Positions 7,470 through 16,257 are shown, counted from the stretch's first letter. The stretch is DNA of 64,000 nucleotides from Paenibacillus sp. FSL R5-0517 (GCF_037974355.1 NZ_CP150235.1:4464001-4528000), one strand, 5' to 3'. The notes: generated by a model from the sequence alone, not told the origin. A program made the numbers and translations.

Positions 7470-8225
7470 GCGTCTGCGCTCATCAATCAAGACCTTCAGT
7501 AACAGCAACTCTCCATACGTTAACTTCTTTTTGCGTACCTTCTCTACCCAGGCCCAATCATCGATTACTTTGTCGTTATAGGCATCTCCAATGTACTGAT
7601 TAAGTTCATTCCAGGCCCATTGTGCGTAATCCAAAACGGTATTCATGTCATCATCCTCCGTGACTGCTATTGGTTGTAGTGGGTTTAATTTTGTATGTAC
7701 TGCTTGCTTGAATCTTTCATATTCGCTTGGTTGTTTAATCCATGGGAGTGGGCATTCCTTCCATCCAACCACTTCTTTATGTGTAAAGAAGACAGGTGGG
7801 AAGCCTCGTTCCTTGATCAGGTATACCGCAAGATCTACAACGTTATTGAATGTATCTTCATGGATACTGCCATCCTTTTCTATGCACATCTCAATGCCCA
7901 CTGTACTATTGTTCGGATATGTCCCAAGATTGGCTAGAGCTTCCTTCGTGTATGTTGCGCTCCCGCAATGGTAGGCCAATTCATCATCCGGCAGACTGTT
8001 ATATATCGAAGTTCGATCTACCGAGTAATGTGCACTTGCATAGCGGCCTTTAACTGCTTTGTTGGAATCTTGCTGTGCCAAGCTCGCAAAGTATTTGCTA
8101 ATATTCTTGGCGGGCGCTCCTGGAGAAGCTGTATAATGCATCACAATTCCACGTTTCCCTTTTAATTTCAATCCGACTCGGCTGTATTTATTAACCGGGA
8201 TGTAATCTTTGGTGATTTGTATCAT
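7458..8225 (-). CDS. N-acetylmuramoyl-L-alanine amidase (phage-type endolysin)
   Basis: A 255-residue Amidase_2 enzyme that cuts the bond between muramic acid and L-alanine in peptidoglycan. Zinc ligands are visible: H30 in GIVMHYTAS, H149 in FFTHKEV and C158 in GWKECPLP, where most relatives have D-C-P. The catalytic Glu candidate is in STVGIEMC. After residue 190 comes a charged helical C-terminal region, not a clear LysM or SPOR binding domain. The start overlaps the holin stop by 4 bases, so the two are coupled as a lysis cassette. No signal peptide is present, consistent with release through the holin. Confidence 0.85.
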   Translation of the reverse strand: MIQITKDYIPVNKYSRVGLKLKGKRGIVMHYTASPGAPAKNISKYFASLAQQDSNKAVKGRYASAHYSVDRTSIYNSLPDDELAYHCGSATYTKEALANLGTYPNNSTVGIEMCIEKDGSIHEDTFNNVVDLAVYLIKERGFPPVFFTHKEVVGWKECPLPWIKQPSEYERFKQAVHTKLNPLQPIAVTEDDDMNTVLDYAQWAWNELNQYIGDAYNDKVIDDWAWVEKVRKKKLTYGELLLLKVLIDERRRKKS

Positions 8226-8647
8226 GACATCTTCCCCTCGTCTTCAACTTGATCTTCATTGCCTCGAAGCTTAAAGAGAGCTGAGGTGATAAACTTTGGT
8301 ACAGGCAGGCCCAATTTCCCCAGGTTCTCCAATATACTGATTCCTTCTGTACCGATAATGAACATTAACATCGCATCTCTCATAAAATCATTGGAGTTGC
8401 CTGCAACCATATCCAGTTGATGTGCAATAATGACAAAAACAAATGTCAATGACTTACGAGCAAGCCCCCACCATCCAACCCTGCTGGATAACTCCTTCCT
8501 ATACCATGCAGACATTACGCCTGTGATGTAATCCAGCCCCACAAAGATGGTCACTGCAATAAACAGGTGATCAATCCCTCCTACCAAATACACGACTGCC
8601 GATAGCAGCCAGCCAAACAAAACCATAAAAACGGTGTCTCTGTGCAT
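8222..8647 (-). CDS. phage holin (holin_4 / toxin secretion family)
   Basis: A 141-residue membrane protein with about three or four hydrophobic segments (VFMVLFGWLLSAVVYLVGGI, the LFIAVTIFVGLDYITGVMSA region, and later ones near 65-85 and 90-105). The FVGLDYITGVMSAW motif followed by a Lys/Arg-rich loop is typical of the Cp-1/TcdE-type holin family. It makes membrane lesions that let the downstream amidase reach the wall. The ATG at 8647 has GGAAGGGGAACG upstream. It forms a two-gene cassette with the amidase and faces the tail genes from the far side of the island. Confidence 0.85.
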   Translation of the reverse strand: MHRDTVFMVLFGWLLSAVVYLVGGIDHLFIAVTIFVGLDYITGVMSAWYRKELSSRVGWWGLARKSLTFVFVIIAHQLDMVAGNSNDFMRDAMLMFIIGTEGISILENLGKLGLPVPKFITSALFKLRGNEDQVEDEGKMS

Positions 8648-8761
8648 TAACGTTCCCCTTCCATAACCTATTTCATGTCTAGGTTAGGCGGATCATAGAC
8701 ATAAGTCTCATGCAATACAAAAACCTTCAAAAAACCACTCACCATTCACCAAACAAACAGC

Positions 8762-8794
8762 AAAAATCCCTCACGCTTGGATGCGGGAGGGATC
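8762..8794 (-). terminator. terminator of ytfI-gerW
   Basis: GATCCCTC pairs with GAGGGAT, followed by TTTTTG on the minus strand. It isolates the sporulation genes from the phage-like island. Confidence 0.8.
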
Positions 8795-8807
8795 ATGACC
8801 AACTTAT

Positions 8808-9290
8808 TCAGCTATAGGTTGAAGGATCTGGTGTAACCGGTACATCTGTTGTATTCGTTGGTGTTGTATTACGTTGGAACATGCCTTGAATTCGATCAAG
8901 AACATACGGCGTAGAGTCAATGAGTTTCTCAAACAGATGTGTGGAGTTATCAAGTGGCACAATGTGTACCCCCTGTTTACCTACCACCAGGAACGCAATA
9001 GGACGTATGGATACACCGCCGCCGCTACCGCCACCAAATGGAGAAGCCACTTTTGCTGAACTGGCATGTTCAGTAGAAGTCCCCGTGGCACCACTTTTGC
9101 CATTACTTTCTCCATTGACGTGAAAATCACTACCACCGGCAGCAAATCCGAATCCCACCTTACTGATTGGCAGAATCACGGTACCATCCGGTGTTTCTAC
9201 TGCATCGCCAACAATTGTATTGACATCCACCATGGCCTTGATATTCTCCATAGCGGTTTCCATTAAGCCTTGAATTGGATGATCTGACAT
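8808..9290 (-). CDS. gerW: GerW family sporulation protein (YtfJ)
   Basis: A 160-residue protein starting MSDHPIQGLMETAMENIKAM; the ATG at 9290 follows CTGGAGGG. It has the GerW/YtfJ pattern: TVILPISKVGFGFAAGGSDF, then a low-complexity Gly/Ser middle, then GVSIRPIAFLVVGKQGVHIV. In Bacillus subtilis YtfJ is made in the forespore and is needed for normal L-alanine germination. It is downstream of ytfI, the same pair as in B. subtilis. Confidence 0.9.
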   Translation of the reverse strand: MSDHPIQGLMETAMENIKAMVDVNTIVGDAVETPDGTVILPISKVGFGFAAGGSDFHVNGESNGKSGATGTSTEHASSAKVASPFGGGSGGGVSIRPIAFLVVGKQGVHIVPLDNSTHLFEKLIDSTPYVLDRIQGMFQRNTTPTNTTDVPVTPDPSTYS

Positions 9291-9438
9291 TTTAATTCCC
9301 TCCAGTTTCAATGTAAGCTAGGTTTGATCTAACCATATCATCCCCAAACTTGAAGGGACTTATGTAAATAAGCAATTTAAGTACACTCCCTGAACTCCAA
9401 CCTCATACTCCCAAAAACAGACCGACTAAGATGGACAT

Positions 9439-10176
9439 CTACAGTGCTGTCCCACTAAGTTTTTTCTTTTGCTTTCGCTTCTCCTTACGCTTACGGCGTT
9501 GTTCTTGAAGAAGCTTGAGCCACATCTGCCATCCGCCTTCGACTTGGAGCACACGGGTTAGCAGTGTAAATCCAGCGATCAAAAGAGCTGTAATCCGAAT
9601 CTTTACTCTGCAATCGAGCTCTGTTCTGAACTCCATTTCGTCTGACCACACCGGCATCACCTGAAGCACGGGTGTCTCATCGAACCGAATCTGATAGGTG
9701 AGAAAACCAACAATAATGGACTTGATACTCCACACCCAGCCCGTCAGCACCGCGGTGTATGCTGCATCGCCAACGCCAATGTGGGTAGACCAGGACAGTT
9801 GAGTCATATGCACATGCATGAGTGTTTGCTTGAGCCACAGCTTGAGTGCATCAGTCGCTCTTAGCATAACCTTTACATCTTTGGCCCACTTTTTGACTTT
9901 ACGTTTGTTCACCCGCTCACTACCCTGGGCTTCCCCTCTGGAATGATTCATGGACTGTTCAGTTTTGACCAGAAAACCTTCCTTCATATTGCGAAAAACA
10001 ATACTTGGGATCTCATAGTTAATCCGCACAATTCCATAAAGAACACGAACATTAATATTGGCGTAATCATCACTTTTATGCTTACTGAATGTAAAATGTA
10101 CATGAACATTTGAGATGAGGACTGCGGCAATCAGCAATGCGAACAATAAACCGATTCCTCCAAGCCAAATCCACAC
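9439..10176 (-). CDS. ytfI: DUF2953 membrane protein (YtfI)
   Basis: A 245-residue protein with an N-terminal membrane helix (WLGGIGLLFALLIAAVLISN) and a beta-rich DUF2953 region ending in a very basic tail (EQRRKRKEKRKQKKKLSG). The GTG at 10176 is chosen because GGAGGTAAGGCCT lies at proper distance; the frame is open to 10191. Its function is unknown. In B. subtilis ytfI sits beside ytfJ and is expressed during sporulation, and the same pair is kept here. scpB lies upstream beyond a repeat-bearing gap. Confidence 0.85.
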   Translation of the reverse strand: MWIWLGGIGLLFALLIAAVLISNVHVHFTFSKHKSDDYANINVRVLYGIVRINYEIPSIVFRNMKEGFLVKTEQSMNHSRGEAQGSERVNKRKVKKWAKDVKVMLRATDALKLWLKQTLMHVHMTQLSWSTHIGVGDAAYTAVLTGWVWSIKSIIVGFLTYQIRFDETPVLQVMPVWSDEMEFRTELDCRVKIRITALLIAGFTLLTRVLQVEGGWQMWLKLLQEQRRKRKEKRKQKKKLSGTAL

Positions 10177-10326
10177 AGGCCTTACCTCCAAGCCCTCAAT
10201 TCTTTTCTCGTCTAGTATGGCACTCTGGATAGGAAAAAATTCACGTCTGACCTAAAAATCCCATTTCAGATTTATTTGGAACCGGTCCGTAACCTTTTAT
10301 ATAGACAAATTTGGACTTAAGATTAG

Positions 10327-10511
10327 TTACACTGGTCCTCCGATGACAGAATAACCTTCCGATTGCTGTTATCCCCAGATTTTTTTGATTCCCTTCTCTA
10401 AAGGGTAAATCCGGGGATAAGCGTATGCTTCCGATGCAGCTTTCTTTCAGAAAGCTTTTAGGCGAACACTCCGTTTCTTCAGATTATTTCTGTCCTCTCC
10501 GTTATGTGTAA
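10327..10511. repeat. structured palindromic repeat, copy A
   Basis: The gap between scpB and ytfI holds a nested imperfect palindrome. Outer arms are TTACAC 10327-10332 with GTGTAA 10506-10511, middle arms ACAGAATAA 10346-10354 with TTATTTCTGT 10484-10493, and inner arms ATCCCCAGATTT 10371-10382 with AAATCCGGGGAT 10407-10418. An extra AGCTTTCT/AGAAAGCT hairpin lies at about 10438-10457. Flank text such as CTCCGATGACAGAATAACC recurs near 22950 and 43955. No gene is seen between 10177 and 10544. Confidence 0.65.
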
Positions 10512-10544
10512 AATCTTTAGTTCAATCTATCTAAAACAATGCAC

Positions 10545-10577
10545 AAATAACCGACTCCACTGCTGGGTGTCGGTTAT
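10545..10577 (-). terminator. probable terminator of scpAB
   Basis: ATAACCGAC pairs with GTCGGTTAT just after the scpB stop on the minus strand. The following T run is weak (TTTGTGCATTGTTTT). Confidence 0.5.
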
Positions 10578-10591
10578 CATGAATTTGCAAA

Positions 10592-11248
10592 TTAGAATGA
10601 TGAATCCGTATTATCGTCTTCGTTGTCTATTTGACTCCCATCATCTGTCGGATCAGCGCTTTCCGGTTCCAATTGTTGCAAATCCAGTTTGTTGAACAAC
10701 AGTTGTGTCTCTTCCTCCAGGTTTTCCGAATCTTCAAACAACCCTGGTTCCGGAAGGTCTTTGATTGAAGCTAGTCCGAAATAATCCAGAAATGACTTGG
10801 TCGTTCCGTACAAAATGGGGCGTCCAATTGCCTCCGCTCGTCCCACTTCAATGATTAGATCCTTATTCACAAGTGTATGAATAGCCCGCTCCGATTTTAC
10901 ACCGCGAATCTCCTCAATCTCAACCCGGGTAATCGGCTGCCTGTACGCCACGATGGCCAATGTCTCCAGAGCCGCCTGGGATAAGGAAGTCCGTGCTGGA
11001 GAGTACGCCAGTTTCTCAAAATACACAGCATGCTCAGGCAAGGTACCCAGCTGAACTACGCCAGCAATCTTGAGAATCTGTACACCTCGACCCTGCTGTG
11101 AAAATTCACGAATCATCTCCTCAATCGCGTCCGTTACAAGCTCCACTCGCTGGTCGACGATCTCGGCAATTTGTTTGATACTTAGACCCTCTTCTCCGGA
11201 CAAAAACAGCAGGCCTTCAATAATCGATTTCAATTTCGGAAAATCCAT
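10592..11248 (-). CDS. scpB: segregation and condensation protein ScpB
   Basis: A 218-residue winged-helix protein starting MDFPKLKSIIEGLLFLSGEE. ATG 11248 is chosen from the family start; the frame is open further upstream. Key family blocks are SQAALETLAIVAYRQPITRV and EIEEIRGVKSERAIHTL. ScpB dimers bind the ScpA linker and hold the SMC heads in the bacterial condensin that organises the chromosome. The C-terminal 40 residues are acidic and variable. The start overlaps the end of scpA by 32 bases, so the pair is co-translated. Confidence 0.95.
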   Translation of the reverse strand: MDFPKLKSIIEGLLFLSGEEGLSIKQIAEIVDQRVELVTDAIEEMIREFSQQGRGVQILKIAGVVQLGTLPEHAVYFEKLAYSPARTSLSQAALETLAIVAYRQPITRVEIEEIRGVKSERAIHTLVNKDLIIEVGRAEAIGRPILYGTTKSFLDYFGLASIKDLPEPGLFEDSENLEEETQLLFNKLDLQQLEPESADPTDDGSQIDNEDDNTDSSF

Positions 11249-12017
11249 GATTCTTTGTTTCCCCTCTCCACTCCATAACGATATCCTCAAACAACCGTTC
11301 CTGATAACAGACAATCTGCTTCATCTTCATCAGTTCCAGCACCGCCAGAAAAGTGACAACAATCTCATGGCGATAGATATGCTCATCCATCAATTTGGAG
11401 AATAACAGTCTGCCTCCCGGCCCCATACTTTCCAAAGCGCCGATGACATCCCGTATCCGGTCCTTAACCGAAATCTCATCCCGTTTGATACGGGTTACGG
11501 TTGTACGCTTCTCAGCCTTGCGTAGCGCCTTCTGAAATGCTGCAATCAGGTCAGAGGTATGTAATCCCTCAACCGGGTTCGAAGGAGCTTCTACAGGCAT
11601 ATAAGGGCGCAGATCCTCGGGCTCTTTGGAAAATATAAGGCTGCGTTCCCACTCACGTTCATGAAGATGTCGCGCAATTCCCTTGTACTTGCGATATTCT
11701 ATCAGACGTGCAATGAGCTCTGCACGTGGATCATAATCTTCTTCTTCCATAAAATCATAATCCTCGAAGTCTTCAATTACCGGTGGTTTGGGCAGTAGAA
11801 GTTTGCTCTTGATCGACAGCAGTGTAGCAGCCATGACCAGAAATTCACTTGTAATATCCAGTTCCAGTTCCTGCATCGAATGCAGATACGCCATGTATTG
11901 ATCGGTAATATCGCTGATGGGAATATCCTGGATATGAATTTCAGCCTTGTCAATCAGGTGAAGCAGCAGATCCAAAGGCCCTTCAAAAGTCTCCAGTTTG
12001 TATGTAACTACCGTCAC
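11217..12017 (-). CDS. scpA: segregation and condensation protein ScpA (kleisin)
   Basis: A 266-residue kleisin. The GTG at 12017 follows GGGAGGATTCGTCTA and gives MTVVTYKLETFEGPLDLLLH, the family N-terminus; the open frame upstream to 12095 is not used. The N-terminal domain binds the SMC neck (EGPLDLLLHLIDKAEIHIQD), the middle is acidic (EDFEDYDFMEEEDYDP) and the C-terminal winged helix closes the ring on the other SMC head. It lies downstream of ribH, separated by a probable terminator. Confidence 0.95.
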   Translation of the reverse strand: MTVVTYKLETFEGPLDLLLHLIDKAEIHIQDIPISDITDQYMAYLHSMQELELDITSEFLVMAATLLSIKSKLLLPKPPVIEDFEDYDFMEEEDYDPRAELIARLIEYRKYKGIARHLHEREWERSLIFSKEPEDLRPYMPVEAPSNPVEGLHTSDLIAAFQKALRKAEKRTTVTRIKRDEISVKDRIRDVIGALESMGPGGRLLFSKLMDEHIYRHEIVVTFLAVLELMKMKQIVCYQERLFEDIVMEWRGETKNHGFSEIEIDY

Positions 12018-12037
12018 TAGACGAATCCTCCCGCCAG

Positions 12038-12102
12038 AAAAATACAAAACCCTGCCAAGCCGTCCGAATTCGGTCTCCCGTCTTCGTCTGCGCATAGCAG
12101 GG
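12038..12102 (-). terminator. probable terminator of the riboflavin operon
   Basis: GCAGGG (on the plus strand 12097-12102) pairs with CCCTGCC (12050-12056), enclosing CCGAATTCGG. The minus strand continues TTTTGTATTTTT. The scpA ribosome binding site begins right after it. Confidence 0.5.
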
Positions 12103-12121
12103 CACTACTATTAAATAAGCA

Positions 12122-12589
12122 CTATTTTAGCTGTTTCGTCAAGTTTGCCATCTCAATTGCCGCCGTAGCTGCATCCCAACCTTTGTTACCCGCCTTGGTT
12201 CCGGCACGTTCAATCGCTTGTTCAATATTTTCTGTCGTAACCAATCCGAAGATCGTAGGCACGCCAGTTTTCAGGTTAATTGCTGCTACCCCTTTAGCCA
12301 TCTCGTTGCACACATAATCGTAATGTGTAGTTGATCCACGGATAACGGTTCCCAGGGTAATCACTGCATCATACTTGCCGCTCTCTGCCATTTTCTGCGC
12401 AATCAAAGGGATTTCGAACGCTCCTGGAACCCAGGCTACATCCACTTCATCATCCTGCACACCGTGACGTTTGAATGCATCGAGCGCTGCGCTAAGCAAT
12501 TTACTGGTGATAAATTCGTTGAAACGTCCAACGACAACTCCATATCTGGATCCTTCTGATACTAAATGTCCTTCGAAAAATTGTGGCAT
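12122..12589 (-). CDS. ribH: 6,7-dimethyl-8-ribityllumazine synthase
   Basis: 155 residues, full family length. It joins 5-amino-6-ribitylaminouracil with 3,4-dihydroxybutanone phosphate to make lumazine, the penultimate step of riboflavin synthesis, and normally forms a 60-subunit shell. Visible blocks are VVVGRFNEFITSKLLSAALD, the active-site loop VAWVPGAFEIPL, ITLGTVIRGSTTHYDYVCNE with the catalytic His, and NKGWDAATAAIEMANL. It is the last gene of ribD-ribE-ribBA-ribH. Confidence 0.97.
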   Translation of the reverse strand: MPQFFEGHLVSEGSRYGVVVGRFNEFITSKLLSAALDAFKRHGVQDDEVDVAWVPGAFEIPLIAQKMAESGKYDAVITLGTVIRGSTTHYDYVCNEMAKGVAAINLKTGVPTIFGLVTTENIEQAIERAGTKAGNKGWDAATAAIEMANLTKQLK

Positions 12590-12691
12590 TCAAGTCATCT
12601 CCCTAACGGTATAATGTAATGTAAGTAACGGAAATTCCTAAGTAATCAATTCCATAAATTACATGGTGAACGTTGATCATCTAAAACGCAT

Positions 12692-13924
12692 TTACTGTTC
12701 GTTCTGCTCGATATCATCAAACTTGAGAAGATGCCCCAGCTTGGCTTGCTTCGTATGAAGATACACCGTATTGTCCTCGTTCTCTTTCATTTGGATCGCA
12801 ACACGCTCTACGACTTCAAGTCCATATCCTTCAAGACCTTTAATTTTACGAGGATTATTGGTTAGCAGTCTGATCTGACGAACCCCAAGGTCTTTCAGAA
12901 TTTGGGCGCCAATTCCATAATCACGCAAGTCGGCAGCAAATCCCAGCTTCAGGTTTGCATCCACCGTATCCAGACCTTCCTCTTGCAGCTTGTAGGCTTT
13001 GAGTTTGTTGATGAGTCCAATGCCTCGACCTTCCTGTCTCATGTAAAGCAGTACGCCGTTGCCTTCTTCATTGATCTGTTTGAGTGCCGCATCAAACTGA
13101 GGACCACAGTCACAACGATGGGAATGGAATACATCGCCTGTCAGACATTCAGAGTGTACCCGCACAAGTACAGGTTTGGAACCATCAATCTCACCTTTAA
13201 CCAGAGCCACATGTTCCTTGTTGTCTACAGCATTTGTATAGGCCACTGCTTGAAACTCGCCAAAGTCTGTTGGCATACGTACAGCCACTTCACGTTGAAC
13301 CAGCTGTTCTTTTTCATTACGGTAACGAATCATGTCCTGAATACTGATCAGCTTCAGATCATGTTTGCGGGCAATCTCCTGCAGATCCGGAAGTCTGGCC
13401 ATTGTGCCATCTTCCTTAATCACTTCACAGATAACGCCTGCGGGATACGAACCACACATAATGGCCAAATCTACTGCCGCTTCTGTGTGGCCCGCACGAC
13501 GAAGTACACCGCCGTCTTTTGCAATCAGCGGGAACATGTGACCAGGCTTACGGAAGTCTCCGGCTTTCGCCTCAGGATCGATCAGACCTTTCACAGTAAT
13601 AGAGCGTTCATGTGCCGAGATACCGGTTGTGGTATCTTTGTGGTCCACAGAGACCGTGAAAGCAGTTCCGTGGAAATCCGTATTTTGTTGAACCATTGGT
13701 TTCAAGTTAAGTTCATCCGCACGTTGTTGTGTAATCGGAACACAGACCAGACCTCTACCTTCAGTAATCATGAAATTAATGACTTCAGGTGTCGCCTTTT
13801 CAGCCAAAGCGATAAAATCGCCTTCATTCTCCCGATCTTCATCATCCACAACAATGACGGGTTTGCCACGCATGAGATCATATATGGCTGCTTCTATCGT
13901 GTCCAAAATGGATTGTTCTGACAT
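12692..13924 (-). CDS. ribBA: bifunctional DHBP synthase / GTP cyclohydrolase II
   Basis: 410 residues with both halves intact. The RibB part (1-200) makes 3,4-dihydroxybutanone phosphate from ribulose 5-phosphate; the acidic metal site DDEDRENEGD and GHTEAAVDLAIM are visible. The RibA part (205-400) opens GTP to start the pathway; its zinc site is HSECLTGDVFHSHRCDCGPQ and the loop RQEGRGIGLINKLKAY is present. It is the third gene of the riboflavin operon, translated from ATG 13924 after a GGAGGTGGGA site. Confidence 0.97.
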   Translation of the reverse strand: MSEQSILDTIEAAIYDLMRGKPVIVVDDEDRENEGDFIALAEKATPEVINFMITEGRGLVCVPITQQRADELNLKPMVQQNTDFHGTAFTVSVDHKDTTTGISAHERSITVKGLIDPEAKAGDFRKPGHMFPLIAKDGGVLRRAGHTEAAVDLAIMCGSYPAGVICEVIKEDGTMARLPDLQEIARKHDLKLISIQDMIRYRNEKEQLVQREVAVRMPTDFGEFQAVAYTNAVDNKEHVALVKGEIDGSKPVLVRVHSECLTGDVFHSHRCDCGPQFDAALKQINEEGNGVLLYMRQEGRGIGLINKLKAYKLQEEGLDTVDANLKLGFAADLRDYGIGAQILKDLGVRQIRLLTNNPRKIKGLEGYGLEVVERVAIQMKENEDNTVYLHTKQAKLGHLLKFDDIEQNEQ

Positions 13925-13955
13925 TGTCCCACCTCCAGTTTATTTCTTTCTCTAT

Positions 13956-14624
13956 TTATGCAAATCCGTGATTGGCGAGAAAATCTTCACTGATACTGCG
14001 CGGCTTGCCAGCACCCGTCTCTCGATGTCCTCTCCCATACTGGAGCAGATGATCCACATATTTGCCCAAAATATCGCATTCGATATTAATGGTATCCCCT
14101 GTCTTTTTCACATTTAGTACAGTTTCACCAATGGTATGCGGGATAATGGAAACCGTGAATGCGGTATCCGATGTATGGACAACGGTCAAGCTAATGCCAT
14201 CCAGTGTAACCGATCCTTTGGGGATCAGGTATTTGAACAACTGGTGATCATCCGGCTTGATCTCAAACACAATCGCATTCTGATCACGTGTTATACTGCC
14301 AATCACTCCAGTACCATCGACATGGCCCTGAACGATATGTCCGCCAAAACGGCCACCGGATTGCATGGCCCGCTCCAGATTAACTTTACTGCCGGATTGC
14401 AGCTGACTGAGATTGGTATGGCGATACGTTTCAGGCATGACATCGGCGGTAAAGCCGCCACCTTCCAACGTTGTCGCAGTTAAACATACTCCGTTCACTG
14501 CTACACTATCACCTATCTTCAGATCGTCCATGATGGCGGAAGCTCCGATATTCAGGACCATCGCTTCGCCTTTCCGACCAATACGCCGGATCTGACCAAC
14601 TTCTTCCACCAAACCGGTAAACAT
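13956..14624 (-). CDS. ribE: riboflavin synthase alpha chain
   Basis: 222 residues with two lumazine-binding repeats. Repeat one starts MFTGLVEEVGQIRRIGRKGE and repeat two starts near residue 98 with GGHIVQGHVDGTGVIGSI. It dismutates two lumazines into riboflavin and the pyrimidine precursor, working as a trimer. The conserved N-terminal MFTG and GDSVAVNGVCLT are present. It follows ribD by 26 bases in the operon. Confidence 0.97.
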   Translation of the reverse strand: MFTGLVEEVGQIRRIGRKGEAMVLNIGASAIMDDLKIGDSVAVNGVCLTATTLEGGGFTADVMPETYRHTNLSQLQSGSKVNLERAMQSGGRFGGHIVQGHVDGTGVIGSITRDQNAIVFEIKPDDHQLFKYLIPKGSVTLDGISLTVVHTSDTAFTVSIIPHTIGETVLNVKKTGDTINIECDILGKYVDHLLQYGRGHRETGAGKPRSISEDFLANHGFA

Positions 14625-14650
14625 GCTGCCGCCTCCCTTGTTTAATTTAT

Positions 14651-15754
14651 TTATTCAGGCCACACCGGAATACCGCCAATGCTGATATTATCTCCAACTT
14701 GTTCGATCTCCAACTGATTCAATTGAATTGCCTGATTCATACGTTCCACACCCTCGAAGCGGAAACTGCCAGGTGTATCATAACCGCCTACAATCTTAGG
14801 AGCGATAAACATGAGCAGTCGATCGACCAAACGTGCCTCCAGCATCGCTCCATTCAGAGTGCCTCCGCCTTCAAGCAAAATCGAACCAATCTCACGCTCA
14901 CCCAACTTGCTAAGTCCGTTTAACAGATCCACACGTGGTCCAGGACCACAGCGGATAATTTCAACACCGTAGGCTTCCAAACGTTCAGCAGCTTCAGGAC
15001 TGGCTTCGTCTGTTGTCAATACCCATGTCGGAGCAAGACCATCCTTAACCATTTTGGAACCTACTGGAAGACGCAACTTGGAATCCACCACGATTCGTAC
15101 CGGGCTGATGCCTTCCACTTGCAAGCGGGTTGTAAGCTCCGGATTATCTGCGATCACCGTGTCGACACCAACCATAATGCCTTGGTGACGATGACGAAGG
15201 GCATGCACAATCTCACGAGCGGACTCGTTGGAGATCCACTTACTGTCTCCGCTGCGAGTGGCAATTTTCCCATCCAAAGTCGTAGCCGTTTTCAGTGTCA
15301 CGAAAGGAAGGCCTGTTGTAATAAATTTAATGAATTTTTCATTCATGCGTCTTCCACGCTCACGCAGTACGCCAACTTCAACTTCAATGCCTTGTTGACG
15401 AAGCATGCTTATGCCTCTGCCGGATACTTGCGGATTTGGATCTTCACAACATACCACAACACGTTTTACCTTTTCATGAATCAGGCGTTCACTGCAAGGT
15501 GGCGTCTTGCCATAATGACTGCAGGGCTCAAGTGTAACGTATACCGTACTGCCTTCTGCATCGCTGCCCGCCATGTTCAGTGCATGTACCTCCGCATGAC
15601 CGGTTCCACGTTTCAGATGGCTCCCAAGGCCTACAATACGCCCCTCTTTCACAACCACACATCCAACAACCGGATTAATTCCCGTCTGTCCCTGTGCTCG
15701 TTCCGCCATATCTAGTGCCAGTGCCATATAAAATTCATCATTGATCATTTCCAA
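14651..15754 (-). CDS. ribD: bifunctional deaminase / reductase of riboflavin synthesis
   Basis: 367 residues. The N-terminal cytidine-deaminase-like domain has HAEVHALNMAG and the PCSHYGKTPPCSERL zinc site. The C-terminal reductase domain starts near 150 (LPFVTLKTATTLDGKIATRS) and carries LLEGGGTLNGAMLEARLVDR. It turns the opened GTP product into 5-amino-6-ribitylaminouracil phosphate. The start is TTG 15754 (GGGGTGA six bases upstream) or ATG 15748. It is the first gene of the operon, just after the riboswitch terminator. Confidence 0.96.
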   Translation of the reverse strand: MEMINDEFYMALALDMAERAQGQTGINPVVGCVVVKEGRIVGLGSHLKRGTGHAEVHALNMAGSDAEGSTVYVTLEPCSHYGKTPPCSERLIHEKVKRVVVCCEDPNPQVSGRGISMLRQQGIEVEVGVLRERGRRMNEKFIKFITTGLPFVTLKTATTLDGKIATRSGDSKWISNESAREIVHALRHRHQGIMVGVDTVIADNPELTTRLQVEGISPVRIVVDSKLRLPVGSKMVKDGLAPTWVLTTDEASPEAAERLEAYGVEIIRCGPGPRVDLLNGLSKLGEREIGSILLEGGGTLNGAMLEARLVDRLLMFIAPKIVGGYDTPGSFRFEGVERMNQAIQLNQLEIEQVGDNISIGGIPVWPE

Positions 15755-15786
15755 ATCCGTTCACCCCGCGGTTTAAAGTCTTGTTT

Positions 15787-15824
15787 ATTAAAAAATCCCC
15801 GTCGAACAACCGTTCGATGGGGAT
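15787..15824 (-). terminator. riboswitch-controlled terminator before ribD
   Basis: ATCCCCATCGAACGG pairs with TTCGACGGGGAT, followed by TTTTTTAAT. The 5' arm contains CCCATC, which could pair with GATGGG at the 3' end of the FMN riboswitch; this would give an antiterminator. The leader between riboswitch and terminator is about 250 bases, with further hairpins (TTGCCC/GGGCAA near 15890-15915) and no convincing gene. Confidence 0.8.
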
Positions 15825-16076
15825 GATGAGAGACAAATGTCAACAACAGGAGTGAAATGGATACAGCACGCCAACACTTTGCCCAAAACTTCATTTCGGG
15901 CAAGTGAAAATAGACACATACCTTAATGAACATCAATTACAGGTAAAGAGCTTTATCGTGTGGCATATGTATGGAACTGTCCGGCCTAACCGGATCTTCC
16001 CTGCACAGTGCAAGACAAACACATCGTGACTGTACAGCCAAACTCCTGCTGAATGCAAACCTGTTAGGTCTGCACC

Positions 16077-16237
16077 TCTCCTTCTCCCATCCAGACTATA
16101 CTGTCGGTTCTGGAATTACACCAGATCAGCCATCTGCCACAGGCAGACAGGTCACGGACTTTGCATCAAGTGCTGGACATGTGTCCTTACACTCTCTGCA
16201 TCACCGCCGGTAGGGAATTGCACCCTGCCCTGAAGGA
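16077..16237 (-). ncRNA. FMN riboswitch (RFN element)
   Basis: The minus strand shows the conserved RFN blocks in order: TTCAGGGCAGGGTG, AATTCCCTACCGGCGGTGAT, AGTCCGTGACC and GACAGTATAGTCTGGATGGG followed by AGAAGGAG. When FMN is bound the downstream terminator is expected to form and stop ribDEBAH transcription. Confidence 0.97.
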
Positions 16238-16257
16238 TTGCTTTCGTTATTAATTGG

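Noticed and set aside
15745..15936. A possible leader peptide gene before ribD with HHPHR text
   Set aside because: It runs through the terminator hairpin, whose sequence makes the odd peptide, and has no ribosome binding site.
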